A stretch of DNA of 64,000 nt from Ilyonectria destructans (GCA_020740775.1 JAHEWK010000008.1:3100001-3164000), one strand, 5' to 3'; counted from the stretch's first letter, positions 31,739 to 43,011 are shown. Notes: generated from the sequence alone by a model not told the origin. Program-made: numbers and translations.

Positions 31739-33331
31739 TTATATACATTCCCAACTGTTCTCATCCTTTGGGTTTCCAAATCCTTTGTAGACATTATGTC
31801 TGGGCCATCGACAATGCCAACGCTTGAAATCGACTCCCGCATCCTTTGTACCATTGATGTACGCCGTTCCAAGGATTGCGTCTGGGGCAATGCCTTCTTC
31901 GACCCATCTGACGATTGCCATCAAGACGTTCTCATGAGGGTCCAAACTCGCTGTGCTTTGCGCGGTATTCCCAATAAAGGTCGCCCCGGGTCCTCCACCA
32001 CAGTGGGCCATACCCGAAATACGGAAGTAGCGGTAGAAATCGTCGAGTTGCGCTGGACCGAGGTTCATGGTTCGTGACACATGCTCATAGTATCTTGGCG
32101 AGTTATCACTCGAGATGATGCCGTCCATCAAGCCGTGGTAATGAAGCACCTTGCCTCCCTTTTTCTTAAACGCAGAGAGGTCACCATTCCATGTCTCAAT
32201 ATTGAACAGGTTCAGGGTTGATGACAACACATAGTCTTTGGGCTTGAGACTTAAAGGATCCCACGCAGAATTGTTGAAAATAGCGTAGCGCCACCAGTCA
32301 GCTGCAAAAAAGGGCTGGCCTGTGAAATAGACCTGCGAAGCGCCTGTCAGCTCAGCGCCAGGCTGCAGCCGGGGATAGACCAGGCTGCCATCGACGCTTA
32401 GCAGAGGTGAGTACACGCTTCGGAGGGTTCCAAGCTGCTTTGTGGTGAGACAGCCACTCGTCTGTCCGCTGCCACAAAGAAGGCCGGTGGGATCATAATC
32501 ACACCAGTCTGGCGACTCGAGGATCCCGTCCTTGACGCCATCTAACTCGTCGCACTGGTCCAAGATATCTTGATGAATGGCAGGCCACATGTCAACCGGA
32601 ATGAAGGTGTCGGCCCCGACCGGTCCAGTTAATGGGAGAAAGTGGCAGCTCCATGAGGTTAGGTTGTTGAAAGCAAACGCGGGAGCGCCAGCAACAACGC
32701 CGTCGAAATCTTCTGGGAATGACTGGACCTCCTTCCATCCTTGACGACCTCCAGTCGAGCAGCCAAGATAGTAGCTCTTTGTATGTGGTCTGCCGTAAAA
32801 GTTCTTGCTGATGTCCTTGCCCAACACAACACCAGTGTGCAAAGCCCGGTAGGCGAAATCTTCAATAACATCTGGGTTGTTGAGGAAGGACTGTCCACCC
32901 ATGCCGTCGTGGCCATTGTTCGTTCCGACAGTAGCAAACCCTAAGGAGGCTGCGTAGTCAATATCCTCGTACTGAATGCAGCCCCCCAATCCACCGTTAC
33001 CGGTGCTCAGAAAACGGCCGGACCATTTCTCAGGTAGCCAAACTTCCAACTTGATTCCAGACCTGGGCGAAGTCGCGACCTGTAGGGTAACGCGGCACAG
33101 ATCGACAGATACGTTCTGGGAGGGACGACCACAGGTTTGATCGGCATTGGGGAAGTTCAAGGTCGTTTTGGCCGCAACAAAGTCAGACTGAATCAAGGTG
33201 GCATTGGGGATCCTCAATGACTTGGACAGTGATTGACATTGTTGTTGGAAGTGTATGGGCTGTAAAGGCCAGCCAGCGGATATTCCTCTGACAAAGAGAA
33301 CGCACAGAGCGAGAAGATACAAGGCCGCCAT
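31739..33331 (-). CDS. Secreted tannase/feruloyl esterase family protein
   Basis: An intronless 530-residue protein from ATG 33331 (the TTG-started extension to 33397 is not used). MAALYLLALCVLFVRGISAG is a signal peptide. The mature part has the tannase-family Cys-Ser nucleophile motif YLGCSTGGRQGWKE, preceded by GFATVGTNNGHDG. The Asp region is HYHGLMDGIISSDNS, and the catalytic His sits in ISGMAHCGGGPGA. The Cys residues next to Ser and His form the disulfide that defines the CS-D-HC motif of this family. Several N-glycosylation sequons are present. The enzyme releases hydroxycinnamic acids or gallate from plant esters outside the cell. A TATATA element lies at about 33406-33413 on the coding strand's upstream side. 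Substrate (ferulate versus gallate) is not decidable here. Confidence 0.92.
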   Translation of the reverse strand: MAALYLLALCVLFVRGISAGWPLQPIHFQQQCQSLSKSLRIPNATLIQSDFVAAKTTLNFPNADQTCGRPSQNVSVDLCRVTLQVATSPRSGIKLEVWLPEKWSGRFLSTGNGGLGGCIQYEDIDYAASLGFATVGTNNGHDGMGGQSFLNNPDVIEDFAYRALHTGVVLGKDISKNFYGRPHTKSYYLGCSTGGRQGWKEVQSFPEDFDGVVAGAPAFAFNNLTSWSCHFLPLTGPVGADTFIPVDMWPAIHQDILDQCDELDGVKDGILESPDWCDYDPTGLLCGSGQTSGCLTTKQLGTLRSVYSPLLSVDGSLVYPRLQPGAELTGASQVYFTGQPFFAADWWRYAIFNNSAWDPLSLKPKDYVLSSTLNLFNIETWNGDLSAFKKKGGKVLHYHGLMDGIISSDNSPRYYEHVSRTMNLGPAQLDDFYRYFRISGMAHCGGGPGATFIGNTAQSTASLDPHENVLMAIVRWVEEGIAPDAILGTAYINGTKDAGVDFKRWHCRWPRHNVYKGFGNPKDENSWECI

Positions 33332-33403
33332 ATGGAGTAGATATGGAGTAGATTGTAGGAGGCTTGGTGGAAGCGAGGGAGACAGAAGAGGGACCAAGTC
33401 TAG

Positions 33404-33414
33404 CCTTTATATAT
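33404..33414 (-). promoter_or_regulatory. TATA-like element of the esterase gene
   Basis: Minus-strand sequence AATATATAAAGG lies about 75 bp upstream of ATG 33331, a usual spacing for a fungal TATA box. Confidence 0.45.
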
Positions 33415-33416
33415 TC

Positions 33417-33492
33417 TTGAGCTTGGGATATCTTAACAGCTTTTTTGGCCGCTGAGCTCGAGGTCAACCGTATAGCCCTATACACGGCACTC
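33417..33492. repeat. Esterase-promoter repeat, copy 1
   Basis: About 75 bp resembling 34622-34694 in the same orientation. Shared blocks include CAGCTTTT, GAGCTC, AGGTCAACCG and GCACTCT. Differences are mostly transitions. Confidence 0.6.
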
Positions 33493-34621
33493 TGTTCCGA
33501 GAAATATAGCAGGGGTTGTTAGCATGGATCTTGCGTTTTTGTAGTAGGCCCGATACTAAAGCTCACCATGAATGGTGGATACAGTAGTTCGGTTCAACAC
33601 CCACCGGCCCGTGCAATTTAAAAAAACTGCCGTTGCTATATTTTCCAATGCGGGGGTGAGACTACCGAGGTGAAGTTAAGGAACCGGGGAGTGTGCGGGG
33701 TTCATTCAGAGGCGAATCATTTGATCACGAACACGGAGGAGAGAACCATCTTCGGAAAGCAGCCTAACCGAGTCAGCTCTGCTGCGGCCATCTAAACGAA
33801 AGGAGAAGAGCTTCATTTCTGAGCGCGAGTTGTATTGTTTGTTCTTGAAAATGTATGTGTGGGTAGAACAACCTCAAAAGCGACTAGCGGGGGTATTGTT
33901 AGAGCGCCAAGAGTCTTACTAGTTATCATAGATTTAATGTGGAGCGATTCCCCGCGTTGTACCAAATCGCAATGCTGAGGCTGCATGAACGCCATCTAGT
34001 TTAGGAAGTATATTCTCAAATTCCAATCACTGCTTAACCATCTGCGCGTCTTTTTCGTTTAACTCAATGTTTGGTTCCTTTTCTGCAATATTAAGCAAAG
34101 CTAACCTCTGTCAAATACTGAGATGAAGCGATCACGAGGCTACCCTACAGAGACTGTGATTGCTTGCTAAAAAGCGTCGCGTACCTGCTTCGCCCAAAAA
34201 GCGCTGGATCAATTCTATGCCATCGTCTTCACGAGGAGGCGACCCCGAACACTTGAAAACGGCAGAATGACCGTTCGGGTATTCTAGGCTAATGTAGGCA
34301 AGATCTCTCCGGCTCATGACTGCGCCCTGGCTCTCGCCGATTCTCAGCGATAAGACATCGTTCTCCACCAAGAGCCCTGGACAGAGGCAAACGACCACCG
34401 ATGCCACGCCCGGACTCATCCTGCCTACGACGCCTTCTCTCCAGTCGACGCTTGGAACAGCGCAAGCACTCGACCGAGAGTCATGACATATGTTCGACGA
34501 GACTCCCAACTCCTGGCCGACCAGAAGCGCCGATTTGCGACCAGAGATATTTATGACGGCAACACGGATCAAAAATCAAGCTGTCAATACTGGTGCCGCC
34601 AGTTATATTAAAGTAGTCACA
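33493..34621. other. Intergenic stretch
   Basis: About 1.1 kb between the two promoter-like repeats. A 146-residue minus-strand frame at 34132-34572 shows no family features and is not supported as a gene. It could be a fast-evolving remnant. Confidence 0.35.
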
Positions 34622-34694
34622 TAGCTTGAGATACTTTACCAGCTTTTCGGGCCACCGAGCTCAAGGTCAACCGCACAACCCTGTCCACAGCACT
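34622..34694. repeat. Esterase-promoter repeat, copy 2
   Basis: Diverged direct copy of 33417-33492 about 1.2 kb further upstream. No esterase reading frame follows it, so only a flank was duplicated or the second gene has been lost. Confidence 0.6.
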
Positions 34695-34962
34695 CTACCG
34701 TGGTTTCAACAGGATTAGAGAGCGGTCGAAAGAATGAACTGATGATGTCTGAGTCAAATGTCAAGGGGTAGCAGTAAAATTGTAGCCCAGCTAGCGAGCG
34801 GAAATTACGCGGAGACCTGCGTTAGAAGGACGAGAATGCTGGAGCTAAATTTAGAGAGCGATCCTGGCAGCGTTTTTCTGATCTGATGACTTTAGGCGTC
34901 TCGGCATTGATGAAATATTTGTCCAGGCGCCGCCTCGAGAATAAGTCAATTAGTTATTGAGT

Positions 34963-35895
34963 CTATTTTATAAAAGTTGTACTGTTATCCTGGTGAAATT
35001 CCTTATTCGGTAAAATAGCGACTGATACCTTAGGAACTTGATATCGTTTGTCCGTGGTGTATCGTCTAGGACTTTCTTGATCATGAGGTGGGCAAGTAGG
35101 GTCCGGGGGTTGCGCATTGCTGAGCTGCGGTTCGACCCGGGGAGGTACGATATTTACTTCAGCAATGCCCTCTTTTATTATCTTAATAAGCCGGAAGACC
35201 ACGAAGAGATAATCCACAAAGCAAGATGAGGATGAAATGGTCGACACTTTGAATAATCAGTACTCGCAAATGTGCGCGAGTCCATCTTGAGGGCGTACTT
35301 GCCAGAAAAAAATGGACAATATCCACGATGCAGTGACTAGTTTGCACTGCGCCGGGTTGCTTATGTTGCATAGCTCTAGCTTCTTGCCACCAAGTATTGG
35401 GACGTAGGATGCTTGAAAGACAATGCAAACGATCCATCCAGCCAGAGAAGCGAGGTACCAAGGTCCTTGGACGAACAGGATCAAGAACTTGGCATTTTTA
35501 GGGCTCGTTTTTTGATCACCGTTCAGTATCATCTTGCCTGTCCATCTGTAGAAAAGAATGCTGATTGCTGGGTCAAAGACGAGGCAGAGGACAGTCTGCA
35601 AGGTAAAGTCGCATCAGCAAAAAGATGACACAGCTAATTACCAGTAGTAGGGTACACTAGGAGACATTGAACGTACCAAGGCGATCTCGGCTTGTTGCAC
35701 GCCTCTCCCCACCGCGGGAAACTCGACAGACTCCTGCACTTGAATGTATTGTGACGCTGACTCGGCGCCAGGTCCAGCCCAGGCCATGCAGCAGACAATT
35801 AGCATCGCAACGTGCAGGCATCGCGCAGGGATGAAGCGTAATGCGTGGTGGACGACGGCCAGACTCAGCCCAAAGGAACGAGGTAGTTTCGGCAT
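34963..35895 (-). CDS. Small multi-pass (tetraspan-type) membrane protein
   Basis: ATG 35895 starts MPKLPRSFGLSLAVVHHALR, followed by TM1 (CLHVAMLIVCCMAWAG) and a loop ending AEIAL at a GTACGT donor (35676). Exon 2 (from 35595) encodes TVLCLVFDPAISILFYRW. A 54 bp in-frame insert (35466-35519) may be an intron or coding. WYLASLAGWIVCIVFQASYV is TM3, and a Cys-containing loop (LCNISNPAQCKLVTAS) precedes TM4 (SWILSIFF, then FVDYLFVVFRLIKIIK). The last splice is unresolved: the only obvious donor is GCAAGT near 35303, and phase is not satisfied. The 3' end at 34963 is therefore tentative, with 35183 the alternative. Four TMs with two loop cysteines resemble MARVEL-like fungal membrane proteins; function unknown. 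Confidence 0.55.
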
Positions 35896-36894
35896 CGTTA
35901 CTCTTAGTCTCTGGCTTTGTCTCTGATATGTCGTGATGTTTGAGATGTGCCGCCTTGGGAGGAGAGCTGGACCCAGCGTGCGTGGTTTTATTCCCGTCTC
36001 ACTCAACCAAAGACTTGCTGAAGATACCGGGCCCGGCAGATTAGCTCCACAATATCGCTCCAGCTCGCTTGCCCGAATAGTTAGCAAAGAGCCGATCTCT
36101 TCAGCTCTTGCGTCACAGTGGAGCCGATGTCGTGGCTTAGTAGACACCATGCCCGGGAATAATTCCGCACAGCGCCCGGTTAGTGACTGAGCATTGAACT
36201 GATCCATGACTGGGCTCTTTCGCTGCCGTCTGTTCCATAGAAATAGGTCATATCTTTTGTTGGACTTGATGAAGATGCTATCTAAGCTCGCCGAGAACAA
36301 AAAGCTGCTCTCAGGTCGTGCGCCGCAAATTCAAGAAAGGGGGTCTTGTTCTCAACAGACCTGTCAATGCGCGTGAGATCAAACGTCGCATAAATGTAGG
36401 GATACAAAGCAACCCACAAGAGGAGTGTGTTGTGGACTAATGGGCGTGACCCTGTCTGCGTTATTTGCACAATAACATCAAGCAGACCAATTCATTGGAC
36501 GGAGCATCCACTACTCTAGGAAAACGGCCATCCATACGAGCACGCCAAAGTCGTCCACCTTTGACTCCAATCAAGTATACTGGACGTAGTGTCGCTGCTT
36601 TCTCGGCGCTCCAATCCCTCCAGTTCCGTGGTTCGTCTGCTTCCGCGCAAGTCTGCGATGTTGACCAAATCCTTCCGACTATTCGTCTCTTGGGTGCTCT
36701 TAAGTCTTGACGGCCATTCTCCGTTGGAAATAGGCTCCCAAATATCCCGATTACAAGGCAATGGTACGTGAGATGACCTACCTTCGGACGCTCTCTCTAA
36801 AGGTCCACTCGAGCCTATCTACCTTTGAGTCATTTAATATATTAGAGTGGTAGTCGCAGAGCTCGTGGAGCCTGAATCCCAGTTTCTGGCTATA
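35896..36894. other. Intergenic stretch
   Basis: About 1 kb without a supported gene. An open minus-strand extension of the membrane protein reaches 36300 but looks like upstream sequence. Confidence 0.4.
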
Positions 36895-37706
36895 TTAGCG
36901 AAGGTACTGAAGGTGTAATGGGGATGGATTCAATAGCATATGGGCAACCTTATCCGGGTCGTCAAATAGGAAACGTACAATAGGTGTGGAAATGAGTACA
37001 TCCAAGTCATGTTCAGGCACAGAATCCAAGTCTTCTGCCTGCGGCAAAAGATACAATATCGATGCTTGTAATGCCTTCAGCATCTCTTCGCGCGAGTATT
37101 CCATGTACTGATTGAAAGGGCATTTGGTCAGCTCTTCCTTTTGACGGCCAAGCTGTTTAGATCAGATCTTACCTCCTTGTTGAACATGGCTGTCTCGGCG
37201 TATATGCTTTTCCAGATGAATGAGGCATTTCCTGATATCCTAGTCCTAAAGGATTGAGTGGGGCTATTGCATATGGCTAAGAGACGCGATAAGCATCGGT
37301 GAAGTCCCTTCGCACAACACTTCTCAGTAGCTTCGATTCCCTCGGCAGCATAGGGCGGGAAGATGAAAGGAGGCAGATAGCCTCCCTTGGCTATCATGCT
37401 AGGATATGACAGGATCTGGCTGAGAATCACTCTTGTCGTAATCGACTTTTCTATTGAGGAGGCTTTTTGACGGGGGGCGAAAGGGCTGTGGCTATAAAAT
37501 CGTTGAGATACGTCAAAGGGGGTTGATCCCATCAGGTCGGGGCAAAACACCGATGGCATTGAAATGTCTAGACGCGGCAGTGCAGTCGCTCCTCCTAGAG
37601 GGTCGACTGCATCGGAGCAAGGTGTCCATGTTGAATTGCTGAGGTTGTAGGAATCGCTACGTGCAGCAAAGGAGTCGTTGCAAGGTATACCCGAAGACCG
37701 GAACAA
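36895..37706 (-). CDS. Fungal transcription factor-like protein, C-terminal region (probably truncated)
   Basis: Exons 37706-37137 are split by an intron (37138-37172, GTAAGA donor) after FNKE and continue to 36895. The reading shows SITTRVILSQILSYPSMIAK, GGYLPPFIFPPYAAE, CCAKGLHRCLSRLLAICNSP and EELTKCPFNQYMEYSREEML KALQASILYLLPQAED. These match the order of the regulatory region in fungal Zn2Cys6 proteins (SYPRMM...LPPFIHP...LPEPLA...YDEQELLAALQA). No zinc cluster is seen upstream, and the usual C-terminal continuation after DVLISTP is missing. It may be a degenerate copy. The intron is short (35 bp). The first Met is not confirmed. Confidence 0.5.
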
Positions 37707-38840
37707 TTGATCTGAAAGCCGACGCGTTAAAGTGTGTTTCCGAGCGTCTTGGGGCCGTATAGAAGCACCTTAAGGAGGACCAAGACAAGGATCTGGCGCA
37801 CCATCAGTTGAAAGGAGGTCAATGTCAGTCCTCAGGTTCCAGAATGCCGTCTGCTGACCGGGGCACGAGGACTGGGGCTGGCATTGACTCGAAAGCTCCG
37901 TAAAGTCTCCCACAGTAAACCCAGACTGAGGATTTTCAAGTCCGAGGGTTGTTAGTGCATCAGAGGTGATTGGCAGTAAGCTGCTATACTGGACTTGCAG
38001 TCTTGCACTCAGAGTCCAAAAGGCGTATATAGGTGAGCGTGTCAGACTTGGCAAGGGTTGCTGCAACGGCAGCTCGTCCGAGGAGGCTTTCTGGCATGGG
38101 TTGCGTTTGGGTGGTTTCGGGTTTTGAACAAGATGTTGCACGGCGACTGACGATTGAAATGAGGAGACTGAAGATCTCACAGGAGTGAAGCAGATGGCAT
38201 TTGATCTCATCCTGCGTAGCAAAGCAAAGAAGCATCTCGGTCCCATCCCCGCGGTTGGCAATGACATTCATCTCATGTCTCTCACTCGACCATGAGGATT
38301 GAGAATATAGAGCAAACTTGACATCCACGTGTTCCGAGAACTGTTGCCGCGTCAAGCACTTTATCAAATAGGAGACTCATGGTTTCCCCGCCGTAGCTGG
38401 AGCCATATTCCGGGTTACTCTTTATGTTGGCTGAGAGTCCCGATGGCTTCCGTATACAAAATGTCCTCGCTACCTTCTCCTCCGCTTGCAGCTTTGAGGT
38501 TTTGGATCGATGTACTGCATCTAGTAGCCATGACATGTTTGCTCCTCAGTACGAAAGAAGAAGCAAGCAATAGCCCTCGGCTGGCCAAAGCATGCTGTCC
38601 AAAATGTGAATATTATGACAATGTCCTGACTGAGCTCATGCTCTTCTCTTCTTCGTCTCGTGAACTATGCCCGCCTAAACAATCGGCCGACTCAGGTGCG
38701 CGTTTGACTAACCTCACCCAACAACTGAATGACGTGGAAGGATCCTCACCAATTAAAGATATTGTCGACGTGACAGCAGCCCATGTCTCCTACTACGGAA
38801 TCGAGGCTCACATTAGCAATCTAAACCTTGCATAGAAGAA
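37707..38840. other. Region with regulator-like remnants
   Basis: A minus-strand frame at 38367-37984 contains MNVIANRGDGTEMLLCFATQ and LLHSCEIFSLLISIVSRRAT, reminiscent of the C-terminal region of AflR-type C6 regulators. No zinc cluster or continuous gene could be assembled, and two frames overlap at 37770-38267. It is best read as a decayed or heavily spliced regulator gene adjoining the previous one. Confidence 0.35.
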
Positions 38841-40712
38841 AACGATTGGGCTTCGTAGCCATCATCCCGGGATTTTGGTGATCATTTAGCGCAAGTAGCA
38901 CTGAGAATGGCCCAACCCTAGATCAGAAATGTTAACACTCCCCCGTCCATTCTGCGTTGGGATGCCCGTCCAGACTTGAGCTGCGCCCATAAGCTGAAGA
39001 ATACAATATGAGTAGTTACCACTCCTCTGGATGCAGGCTATTTGCGCTGCTCATCTCATTTGCTCCGAACTACTTGTCATTACTTTCGATGGGTTTGGGG
39101 CGCTCAGTTAAGTCAATGCCGGGTCTATAGTCAGCGCCAAGGCCAAAAAAAGCCCAGTTGTGGCTGGAGGTGATCTGGGAGCCATCATCGTAGGCAACAT
39201 GCAGATCTCTTGCAGCAGCCAAATCCCATTGCCAAGAAACCCATCTCAAAAGACACGGCCGCTGAATGTGTGCCCTGGAACTGCCATCGGCTATGGAAAG
39301 CCAATAATCGAATCGAACAGCCCTGCAAAATGGTTGAGGATGCTTGGTAGCAAACCTCAAGCCTAGAGCTTGGCATCGGTGTGTCTTCTTCCCTACGGTA
39401 CTTCACTCACCTCCCAAGTGACGAAAAAATTGAAGCCGTGTTTCTGGTAGATTGCTGCCGTTGTGAAGCAAACAAGCCTTATGTAATCAGCGACTGGGTC
39501 TATCACGTGATAACTGTCGATTGGCGTCACGTGAGAAATAACGTGAAGAAGAACGAATCCACCTCCTAGGAAGATGAGATCCCGGAGTATTTGCTGCGGT
39601 TCGGTGAGGTAGAACCGATAGAACCATTCAAACTTGATATACGAGTTTCTAGAGTTGGAACAGGATCAAACTCGATTTAGATGACGCGTTTGCAATCCTT
39701 CAGTGACGCGACGCTAATCTGCTCAGCCACGTAAATCCACCAATCAGGATTCGTCTAGTCACACCCGGACTTATCCTCTCCGACAGAAGGATTCATGCCC
39801 ATCAAGGCGCTGAGGGGGCCAAAGCAGCAAAGAGGGTGACGTAATTATCAAGTGGCATTTGGGGGAAACAGTAACTGGTTTATTTAATCCACTAAAGCTG
39901 CAGACAAAATACACTCCTCATCCAGCATAGGTCTGTCTGGTAGGAGCAGCCTAGTAATTCTCTCACCTCTGTTGTGATGCGCCATCCTTTTCTAACACCG
40001 CTTGGGGGCTTGTAAACTCTACCTTTTCAGCAGATGACGACAGTGTCATCATGGTGGTAGGGTCGACGTGTGCAAGAGTCTCCAAAAAAGTAATCAGTGT
40101 AACATTTAGCATAGCCCTCTTTGCTCCGCCCAACTTGCGGGTACTGTACTCAGCCCGGTCCGACTGGAGATGGCTCTAATGAGTGCCCTCCCTGCGTCCC
40201 GTAATTCCTTCTCGATTGCGTCCATGAACCATGGCCTCACCTACTTGAAGTGGGCTGTGAAAACACGTGACGCATTGCCTTTCTCGGCCGTTGATGTGGC
40301 TCCGCTCCTCTGATTTGGACCTTGCAATCGCTTTTCAATGACGTCCTTTCCAGCCGGGGCTGAAGGATCTACGCAGGATCTCCTGTCAAGCCGTCTGATC
40401 CGTTCCAGCTTCTATAAACGCTACAGAGTGATGATCTCAGCCAATTGTGGATTCGATATCCAGGACCGAAGGATTTGTGGAGGATTTCTAGCCTTATCCT
40501 ACGTAGGCAGTAATGACGATGGGAATCCCCTCACCTGTTTCAAAGGATGGACTCCCCATCCAGACCATACCGATAATTATCATCTTTCCTGGGTTGAGGA
40601 AGGGTCACGCTTTTGGGCGAAACAGCATCGTCAATTTGTATAAAGCCCTCGATATTCTGCGAGAATCACCACTTCACCTCACCATCACCACTCTCATCTC
40701 TCACTCTTTACG
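38841..40712. other. Intergenic stretch with two CACGTG palindromes
   Basis: About 1.9 kb. A minus-strand frame at 39070-39360 (ending HVAYDDGSQI..FFGLGADYRP) may be a lone exon but cannot be joined to others. The stretch also has the upstream region of a secreted-type small ORF, with TATAAAG at 40640 and a CT-rich tract at 40670-40710. CACGTG occurs at 39504-39509 and 39528-39533. Confidence 0.35.
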
Positions 40713-40838
40713 ATGCTTCCCCTCCTGGCACTTACATCCCTGCTTTCTGCAGCTGCCGCTGTAGAGGTGAAAGTCGTCTGGCGCCACGAAAAGGGTACCA
40801 ACCGCACTTCTCTTAGCGCCTATAACAGTAATACTTAG
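40713..40838 (+). CDS. Short ORF with signal peptide; 5' remnant or tiny secreted peptide
   Basis: ATG 40713 encodes MLPLLALTSLLSAAAAVEVK followed by about 20 polar residues with one sequon (TNRTS), stopping at TAG 40836. A TATAAAG element about 75 bp upstream and a CT-rich leader look like a real promoter. Immediately downstream the sequence turns into AT-rich transposon debris. This is probably the first exon of a secreted-protein gene cut off by transposon insertion, although a 41-residue peptide is possible. Confidence 0.35.
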   Translation: MLPLLALTSLLSAAAAVEVKVVWRHEKGTNRTSLSAYNSNT

Positions 40839-42303
40839 CGACGAATCTAAACTGTGCTTATTTCCTTTTTCACCTACAATCCTGAGCTGCCGCCGCTTTA
40901 TCCTGAGCTTGAATGATTTTCATGTGGCGCAACCAGGTGTCTAATTTCGGCCACCTAAAATCCGAAGATCCCAGCAAGTAAACTTGCGCCCGGCTGCCCC
41001 AGCAAATTGCCCTGTTAGAAGAAGCTGCAAGTATTCAGTGGCCCTGTACAGCAGCTAGATAATTAAGAGAATCTCTATATTGATTTATACCTAAGTATTG
41101 AGAGATAGAAGAATTGGATAGAATTAGATTTTATTCGGCCCGGGGGGACACACTCTATAGGGCTATTGCACTAAGCTATTTACGTTTCGTACAGTGTTTC
41201 CATAATCACCTGAAGCCCTACAATTCACCTTTTACTGACTGGTTCAATCTGGCGATAGAAGGATAGAAGCTAGAAAGTCCTACCTGGGAAGGGGATAATC
41301 AGTTCTTCCGGTAAGGTATATTAATAAGCCAGGTACTAAGTATGCTATAGTAAGACCTGATTTCTAACTAATACAGTTATTGTCAAATATTAGGGTGGAA
41401 AAGAATTGTGTATTATCTCCTGCCCCCTATATCTTGGGGTTTCAGAGCAAGCTTTATATACCCTTTCTCTTCTGTATAGAATCAGCTAGAAGCTGATTGC
41501 TAAGCCTCGTGGCAATAGGTGGCAATAGGTGGCAACTTTCGCCTCTAATATATCTAACAGTTATAGTACTATATATATATTGTGCTTTACTCTATACTCA
41601 CCTTATAACTATACAGTACTTAAAGCTAATTTACTATATATATTGGTAATAGATAAGGTACTGCCTTAGATAATAAAAATTAGGCACTAACAGCCTGATT
41701 TCCTTAATTATTTTAGATAATTATTAGAAGATAACTATAGTCTGTTACACTCCAGCTCGGCCGGTTTAGCAGCAAAAAGAGACAGAAATAACACCCAACT
41801 CATTAACTTATCCTAGGGGAGATATACAGAAGATCGTTATACAGACATCTTAGCTGGTCAGCCCGAAGCTGCACCAGATTATGCGTATAAGGTCGGATAG
41901 TTCTGAGGCTTATATCTCCTGATAGGGAAGCATCTTATGAGAAGGGATATCGGGTCGGTCGCAAGAAATTTCGCTGGCAGGGCATCAATAGGGCCTGCGG
42001 CAGCCCGATATCTGAGGGGTGTTGAAGATAGAAGTTGGATAAAGAATGTGGCGATAGTCAAAATAGACTTAAGTAAATCTCTCAAAATAAAGGCAACAAT
42101 TTAATAGATTCCCTAGCTGTCTCGAGCCCTCGCGGCCTCTCTAACTCCTAGGAAAAATCTCTGAAGAGGTGAAAATCGATGTCTCTCTCTGTGCTGTCCC
42201 TGACCTTCCCTTTTAACCTCATCCGGACCTTCCTTGGGCATTCCTGCTAGCAACCAGCTAGCCCAAGCGCCCCCAACTGCCTGTCACACTGGATATAATA
42301 TCA

Positions 42304-42389
42304 GACAGAACTCAGATAACTACTAATAACTAATGCCCTAAAAATGGGGTACTCAACTTTTGCCCAATAGCATAGTAGTCAACCTGACA
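42304..42389. repeat. Direct repeat, copy 1 (LTR-end-like)
   Basis: About 86 bp matching 42598-42682 in the same orientation. The shared core is CTACTAATAACTAAT.CCCTA and CTCAACTTTTG-type sequence ending CTGACA. Differences are nearly all transitions. Confidence 0.65.
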
Positions 42390-42589
42390 ATTAAGAGTCT
42401 TACTGACTCTGCAGTAATACAATCTTAAAGCCTTTAGGTTTAAACTCTAGAAAAAAGAGAAGACATAAAAAATTCCCTCTAGAATAAATTGCTCACTTAT
42501 CTAGATGAATAAAAATTCCTAGCTAGGTATAACCCTAGAAAAATATGTACAGCTAAATATCAGAATTATTATTTAGCTGGGGGGGGGGG

Positions 42590-42682
42590 TGTTAGATACA
42601 ACTCAGATGACTACTAATAACTAATACCCTAAAAATAGGGTACTTAACTTTTGCTCAATGGCACAGTAGTTAATCTGACACA
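42590..42682. repeat. Direct repeat, copy 2, preceded by an 11-G tract
   Basis: It begins TGTTAGATACAACTCAG directly after the G tract at 42579-42589, the position of a polypurine tract before a 3' LTR. It matches copy 1 over about 85 bp. Confidence 0.6.
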
Positions 42683-43011
42683 TAATGTCAGACGGAGGGA
42701 TCCGGTCCGGCGGGATGACTAAGGAAGCGGAGGTCTTGGAGACCGTAGATAAGGAAAATCCCTCGCTGGTCTAGATGATCAACAACACAGTCAATCAATC
42801 AGTCATAACGACGTTATTAAGGTCGTAATTATCATCAATTGAGGCAGCCTATTTTGGCACCATCTGATCGTACATTTCGCTGTGCCAAAGGCCCCCCAAC
42901 TCAGACCGTCAAACCCCACTTACAGAGTCACGAGATCTGGCACATAACGTTATCACATGCCTATAAGCGCCCCTACAAATTTCGACTAACCATCAAAGGA
43001 TCACCCAGATC

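Noticed and set aside
34132..34572. 146-residue minus-strand frame between the promoter repeats
   Set aside because: Starts in fair context but has no recognisable domain, signal peptide or partner exons. A homology search could rescue it.
38329..38835. 168-residue plus-strand frame
   Set aside because: Antisense to regulator-like motifs on the minus strand and without family features.
41509..41540. GGTGGCAATAG tandem units as a CRISPR-like array
   Set aside because: Only three contiguous units without spacers in a eukaryotic AT-rich block; a short tandem repeat.
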